DNA from: Pseudisothecium myosuroides
Taxonomy: Eukaryota; Streptophyta; Bryopsida; Hypnales; Lembophyllaceae
Direction: 5' to 3'
NCBI GenBank assembly: GCA_951799445.1
Contig: OX637295.1
Location: 7,626,001 to 7,690,000 of the forward strand
Length of the DNA stretch: 64,000 nt
The notes beneath the pieces are model-generated. The model was not told where the DNA came from. It searched no databases and saw nothing but the letters and a program-made list of their open reading frames with translations. The first letter of the stretch is position 1. The number at the start of each line of letters is the position of its first letter. The position numbers were made by a program, and so were the translations under genes. This document shows, piece by piece, positions 58,490-64,000 of this stretch.

Positions 58490-61120
58490 ATGGAGGACTC
58501 TGGTGCAGTGGACGTCGGATTAGCCGTCGCTGCAAATGTGTGGGCCTTGAGGAAGGCAGCAGCGCTGAGGGAGAAGAAATTTGCTCGCTTACAAAAGGAG
58601 AGGGAAGCTTTAGCGCGGAAGAATCTGGAGAGTAGTCGGCTGATTGAATCCAGGGGTCGCGAGAAGGCGCGCCAGAAGACAACGATGCAGTCCTATTTCT
58701 TGCACTCTCGCAATGCAGACAATGCAGGTTCTTTGAGGTTGAATGACAGTGTATCTGTGAACCAAGGTTCCATGACGCTGAACCCTCAGGGACTTCAGCA
58801 TTTGCGGGACGTCGCTGTGTCTGTGGACGCAGAGTTGGAAGCGGCCTCCAAGAACTCGGAAGCTTCTTTACTTGTCTTGCGATCGACCCCAAGTGCAGTC
58901 ATGATCTCCAGCAACAATTCGGCTGAGAAAATGGTGGCCGATGTACCTGAATTGAGTGACTTTCAAGTCCCCTCTAAGAGCGAGGAAGGCTCTGGCGATG
59001 ACGACTTCCAGATGCCTCCGCCATCCAAACGCAAGCGCAATACGAGGAATTATAGCCTCACGAGAAAATTCCAAATGGAATGGTCAACAAAATGTCCTTG
59101 GGCGGAGATGGTTCTAGCAGATGACGGCCTCCTTCACTTGGTTCGCTGTCGTGTTTGTAGCGACATGGGCAAGAAAGCTTATCTCATGGGACCAAAGCTG
59201 TACACGTTGCTCACTCACGAGAAAAGAGCGACACACAAGAAGAACATGGTCTTGTATGCAGGCCGCCGGCCCACAATTGTAGTGGAGCAATTGAACTCTA
59301 ATAACTGTATGGAGTCTCGCAAGAAACGCGTGCAACTGGCGACCCTGTTCCAGATTCTCAGCAGCGGCAGACCAATGGCTGAATTCACTGAACGACTTGC
59401 ACTTTATGAACTCTTGAACGTGCCCGATTTGCCGAGAATGCATTGGACAGAAGGGGCCGGTTGGATCATGGCCAATCAAATGTGGTCCATTGTCCAAGAG
59501 AAGATGAAGGCTACAATTTGCTCTGCTCAGTACATTGCTGTTACTGCTGATGAAGCTAGCGCTGTAGACAATAGGAGCTACATCGCAGTTCATTGCTATG
59601 TGGTGCAAAATTGGATTCGTGTTCCAATGCTTATTCTCTTGCAGAAGTTGGAGTCAGATGGAGCTTCAGTTGACAACCTTACTTCTCTAATTGTTTCTGC
59701 CTTGAGTGTGAAGGGTGGCTTGACAGCAGAGGCGATTTCCACAAAGTTGATTTGCTTTGGGGCTGATGGGGTGGCTGCTTTTCAAGGTCACAAAACTGGA
59801 GTGACGAAACAAATCCAAAGTGGTCACGCCCCTTTTGTGCAAGGCGTCCATTGCATGGCGCACAGATGCAATTTAGCATTCAAAACATTATCCTCATTGG
59901 ACATCATGTCAAGCATTGAGGATCTGCTAAACATTTGCCACAAGTACTTCGCTCAAAGTCCGAAGAAGTTTGCAAAGTTTCACTGCCTGGCAGTGACGAT
60001 GGAAACCAAGGGTCTAAAACTCCTGAAGAATGTTGCGACGCGTTGGGTTTCTCTGATCGATCCCCTCAGGCGACTGCTGAGCGAGTACCGCTCCGTCGTG
60101 GCGAAGCTCAATGTCGACGCCACCAACAGCAAGGAAACGGTAAGTTCTATGAAGTAGTACATTATCTACTTGTTCACAGTGAGTTCCTTCTTCTGCTGAG
60201 TGCTTGTTGTGTTTCTCTCCTATTGCTTGACTGCTTCTTATGTGTTTGTCTTTTGCAGAAACGTGGGAAACTAAAAGCCAAGGGCGTCTTGGCGAAACTA
60301 ATTGATCCATATGTTGTCTTGGGCATGACCGCTCTGCTCCCTTTGTTGGAGAGTATCGACCACCTTATTGTGTTTGCACAGAAGCGTGATGTGTTCATCT
60401 CTGATTTCGTGGCAGCTCTCCAAGTGTGTCAGGGACAATTGTTTAAGCTTTATGTGGACGGTGACCAGGCCTTTGCGACAGAAGAATTTTGGTCCTTCAC
60501 CCAGTTCTTGCAGTGCTCACATGAGCAAATCCACTGGAAGTGGGTCGCCTTGCCGATGGACTTGAACGCTGCCGGTGAAGTGGCACACTTGGCCTTTGTT
60601 GCAGGCAACGACACTGTTTTTGCAATGCATGATGGTAATTTTGTCACCCAAGGTTCCTTTGCAGAGATGGTGGCCACCATCAAGGACGAGTGCAAAGGTA
60701 TGATTTGTTCATTGACTTCATTCATTTGTCGTATTGTTCCAATTCGTCTCTCTATTATCTGCGTGCAGGTAAATTCCTAACTTCTTCTTTTTTAGAATGC
60801 CAATTCACTGCCGCACTTGGCTAGCGCTACAAGCTCTCTTATTGTGGTATTTGTTATTCTACGAGGTATTTGGTAATTGGTATTGAGGTACGCTTGGGCA
60901 GGTATGGTGGCTGTGAAGGTAAGCACTTAGGAAAAGGTATTTTGAATTTGTCTTGCGCTCAGTTTTATGATTTCCATTCCAAGAGAAGGATAAGGAATTG
61001 CCATTCTTGATGTCACTTGTGTACTTGTGTATTATCTGCTCGTTTTTCTTAGGTCGGCCAGTGTTGGAGGCTCAGGTAAGGTTGCTTCAAGTTCCACATG
61101 AAGGGAAGTTGCAGATTTGC

Positions 61121-61247
61121 AGGTAAGGCTCGATATCAAAGGTATGGCTTGGATATCAGAGGTAAGGCTTTGATATCAGAGGTACTAAGGTAAGGCTTCG
61201 ATATCAGAGGTCGGTATGCAGGTAAGGCTTTGATATAAGAGGTAAGA
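61121..61247 (+). repeat. Minisatellite of splice-donor-like units in hAT intron 2
   Basis: About five units built on AGGTAAGGCTTTGATATCAGA lie in tandem with slightly variable spacing. Each unit contains GGTAAG or GGTATG, the donor consensus, so the intron holds a row of decoy donors. Confidence 0.8.
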
Positions 61248-61280
61248 AATTTAATTTTCTTTTTTCCAATTTAATTTTCT

Positions 61281-61575
61281 TGGTTGGGAGGCCACCGGCC
61301 ACCCAGTCATGAACCTTCATGTCTTTTGCCTTTAGGTAAGCTGCTGGCAGCAGCCCAGGAAGAAAGGTTTCTTGTCAAGGAACGAAACAGGTATGCACAA
61401 CAATGAAGGTATGGGAACTGATCATTTTTGCCTGCATTTCTAGTTCTTAGACCGCCTTTCATTTAATGTCTTTGTTTTTGTGGCCACTGGCCACCCAATC
61501 ATGAAGGTTCATGTCATGTAGCTCCAGGTAAGGTGCTGACAGAAGCCTAGCGAGAAAGGTATCTTCTGAAGGTAC
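61281..61575 (+). repeat. Duplicated exon-like segment in hAT intron 2
   Basis: 61281-61400 and 61480-61590 share GGCCAC(C/T)GGCCACCCA, CATGAA..TTCATGTC, AGGTAAG.TGCTG.CAG and GAAAGGT.TCTT. The first copy contains the coding-like run KLLAAAQEERFLVKERN. They look like two decayed copies of an exon region. Confidence 0.6.
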
Positions 61576-62322
61576 GAAAGAGGTATGCAAAGAACTCAAG
61601 GTAAGGTTTTCCAATGCTACATGTTTTTTGTTATAGTTTCTTGTTTGCCTTAGCCGTGTTTGCACTTTTCTTTCATCTGTATTCTTCTTTCATTTGTGTT
61701 GACTGTGGGCTGTACAGGTGCAGCACGGCAGCTCATTGATGAGCTAAGATCACGATTTCCATCCGATGCACTCATGAATGCGTTGGGCGTGGTTTACCCA
61801 CAATACTAGTTACAATCTGGATGCGAATTGACATTCCGGAAGCATCTGGACGTGATAAAAAAGAATTTTGGTGAGGCCCGATGGGTTGTTGGGAAGGAGG
61901 GCCGGAAGCTGGTGCCTCCTCTTTTGGACAGCTATTAATTGGAGTGTCAGCAGGCTTTCTTTAAGTTGGCCATGTCGTCCAATTCTATAACAGCCATGGA
62001 ACCGCCATTCATTGTCAGTCCCTTGACAAAACTGTGGCAAAGTGTGGATTCTAACTCTGCCTTGGCCACTTGTTTCTCTGAGTACGTGAAGTTGGCTGAA
62101 ATGGCCATGATTCATGTCTTGGGATCGGTGGAAGATGAACGTTGTTTCTCTGCCCTCACTTTTCTGAAGGACAAGGTGAGGAATCGCTTAGATTCCAACT
62201 TGGCTGTGGTGGTGGGAATGAAGGCACAGCAGGTTTGTACATTGAGTACTTTTCCTTATGAGGAATGTTTTCAGCAGTGGCTTGCAGACACTGAACGACA
62301 GCGCTATGGAGTTTCTGGCTAG

Positions 62323-64000
62323 CGGTATTTCCAAGTTAGCATTCTACGGGAGTACCTATGGGTAGTCATGCAGACATCATGCACGATTGATGATGAATTT
62401 GTTTGTGCATTCTAGCTTGGGGTTGTCCATGCAGATGCCCTCTTGTTTCCGTCATCCTTAGCTTGGTTATGGAGTTTTCCTTACCCATCATTTTCATTTA
62501 ATGAAACTTTCTTGTTCTTATGTTTTTCTAATTGAATTCTCACTTGCTGAAGGGTGAGTGCTCTGCCTTGAGCTTCAAATTCGAGGATGAGTGCTTTGCT
62601 TCCAAGTTCACATTGTAAACCTTGTAAGCGTGCCTGCTTCGTTTTCTCATAAATACTTGGTAAGCTCTCTTGACTTCCACTCGTCTTTGCCTGTAAATCT
62701 TTCAATCTGTCACTTTCTGACTTGGACGTCGGAGCGTGTGTGCTATTGTGCAGGTCTGGTGCTAGCAGCTGCAAACTAGGTTATTGAAAGGTAGAATTAT
62801 GGAGGATTCGCCCACTTTTTAACATGGATTGTTTCTGACTTGGGCGTCCGAGTTTGTTCCGTATGTTGCAGGTACAAGAATTTGAACGGCAAGAGTATGT
62901 TCTTGTACAGTTGTAGAAGATTTTAAAGAAAGCGAATGGCACAAATTTTCGCTTCACATGCTCCATTTTAGTGTTAATTAATGCTTGTTTTGTATACTCT
63001 CTTTAACATTTGAGTATCAGGTGTTAATTCTACAATGAGAGAGTTCGGTGTTGTTCACAGAGATGAAAGAAGGTCGCAGCTGCTGACGAATGTAAGTAAA
63101 GAAAATAAATACCTTTGTACTTCACAACACAAGGTTAGTGCTTTCAGAAGCTCTTGTGTTGCCTATTTCAGTATTTGTTGGTTTCTTCTGTATTTTTGTT
63201 CTTGCTCTTCATTTTGTTGTCCTTTTTGAAATAATGTTCTTACATAACTAGTCATGAGTTCCATTGCAGATAGGTGCTATTTCAAATGAAGTTAACTAGT
63301 GAGCTCCGTACTAGCTTTCTGCTTGTGACCCTTTCTGTTTGGTCTATTGTTGGTCATAGCTGGATTACAGCATTGCCAAAGTCAGGATTTCTTACCGAAT
63401 TCTGGATTGTCAAAGTCTGGATTTCATGGTCGCGTATGCAAATATCACATAAGAAATTCGCAAACAGGTGATCAAACTTGGGACCGTAAAAATCAATGGC
63501 CGCTACATACATTCTCATCTTGCAACTAGATTGGGAGGTGAGCATTTTTACATTAATTGTACAGATGTTGAAGGCACAAATGTTACCTCCTTACTATGTA
63601 TAAAACTTCAAGTCTTATGTGGACGTCTTCTTACTTGAGCGTCGGAGTGTGTTTGTTCTTTTGCAGGTCCACTCCTCTCAAGAGTCAAGACCACAATCTT
63701 GCTTCTATGTGTACAATTCTAGCTTTCAGATGATTTTATTTTTAGTTCTAATTTGATCAACTTCTGTATTTCTTTACTCTTCCAGGCTTCCAGCAGTACA
63801 TTTCACTTGGAATTCATTGCACGCAAAATTATTGTTGCAATGAGGCCAATGGCACTTTCTTCTTTTTTAATGTCATGCCTAATATTTCATTTCCAAATTT
63901 CTAGCATTGCCTAAATGACAATAGAATCCTTGTTTGCTTGCCTAATGAACTACATTTCCAAATGATTGAATGCCAACACCTACACTTCCAAATTTTTAGC
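62323..64000. other. 3' flank of the hAT-like gene
   Basis: No gene is supported. A motif of about 40 bp, GACTTGG(A/G)CGTC(G/C)GAG..TGCAGGT, occurs at about 62721, 62834 and 63636, so part of this flank is a degenerate repeat. The remainder is AT-rich with small unrelated frames, and no RNA gene was recognised. Confidence 0.5.

Larger units (their letters stand above)
58490..62322 (+). pseudogene. hAT-superfamily transposase-like gene, three exons, broken last exon
   Basis: Exon 1 58490-60139, exon 2 60259-60697, exon 3 61718-62322; junctions are GT..AG in phases 0 and 1. The frame is open upstream to 58265, but ATG 58490 fits better, before a basic, Glu-rich helix. Domains in order: a BED-like zinc-binding finger (CRVCS..THEKRATHKK), an RNase H-like catalytic core with VTADEAS and CFGADG as the likely first two acids, a CMAHRCN (CxxH) motif, and a C-terminal hAT dimerisation segment (GSVEDERCFSALTFLKDKVRNRL). 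The layout is close to the ZNF862-like group of hAT proteins. About 900 residues would be expected. TAG at 61807-61809 (after YPQY, where Trp is likely) and TAA at 61936-61938 disable exon 3. The element ends and 8-bp target duplication were not found, so it is either a decayed transposon or a formerly domesticated copy. Confidence 0.85.

Noticed and set aside
58377..58892. 171-codon minus-strand ORF
   Set aside because: Antisense shadow of hAT exon 1.
61121..61247. Short regularly spaced repeats resembling a CRISPR array
   Set aside because: Units are adjacent without unique spacers, lie in an intron of a plant gene, and no cas gene is near.
1..64000. tRNA, rRNA or organelle-derived segments
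   Set aside because: No cloverleaf signature, conserved rRNA block or organelle gene was recognised by eye; a dedicated scan could still find a tRNA.

Overview
The window reads as nuclear DNA of a land plant: introns with GT..AG borders, plant-type gene families, AT-rich intergenic DNA and many small inverted-repeat elements. A microbial-type terpene synthase (a class known from non-seed land plants such as liverworts, mosses, hornworts, lycophytes and ferns, and not from seed plants) points to a non-seed plant. I cannot name the species. No RNA gene, CRISPR array or organelle insertion was recognised.

Layout. 0.2-3.9 kb: three related AT-rich repeat copies plus one small MITE. 4.98-8.45 kb (-): the one intact, confidently modelled gene, an eight-exon MAEA/GID9 subunit of the CTLH/GID E3 ubiquitin ligase; its likely leader carries a GC-rich minisatellite and the upstream side a telo-box (8.4-10 kb). 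10.2-16.9 kb: palindromic tandem repeats, a TA-flanked inverted-repeat element and several foldbacks. 17-21.2 kb (+): broken F-box/kelch gene. 21.2-28 kb: dense foldbacks and MITEs, including a 357-bp near-perfect palindrome. 28-30.4 kb: gene-like but undecipherable relics and one hypothetical minus-strand ORF. 30.4-39.1 kb: dispersed repeats, an 847-bp foldback, nested MITEs and a decayed second copy of the terpene synthase promoter. 39.8-41.8 kb (+): two-exon microbial-type terpene synthase interrupted by two in-frame TAG codons. 43.7-45.2 kb: second, more degraded copy of the F-box segment. 45-52 kb: AT-rich repeats. 52-55.9 kb (-): four-exon cytochrome P450 with intact haem-binding exon but a TGA and a corrupted splice region in exon 2. 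58.5-62.3 kb (+): hAT-superfamily transposase-like gene in three exons, broken by TAG and TAA in its last exon.

The main message is contrast: one housekeeping gene is clean, while the terpene synthase, P450, both F-box copies and the hAT gene each carry only a few disabling changes. The terpene synthase and P450 lie about 10 kb apart in convergent orientation and may be the remains of a small terpenoid cluster (inference). Several elements can be dated relative to each other because a paralogous copy in the same window serves as an empty insertion site.
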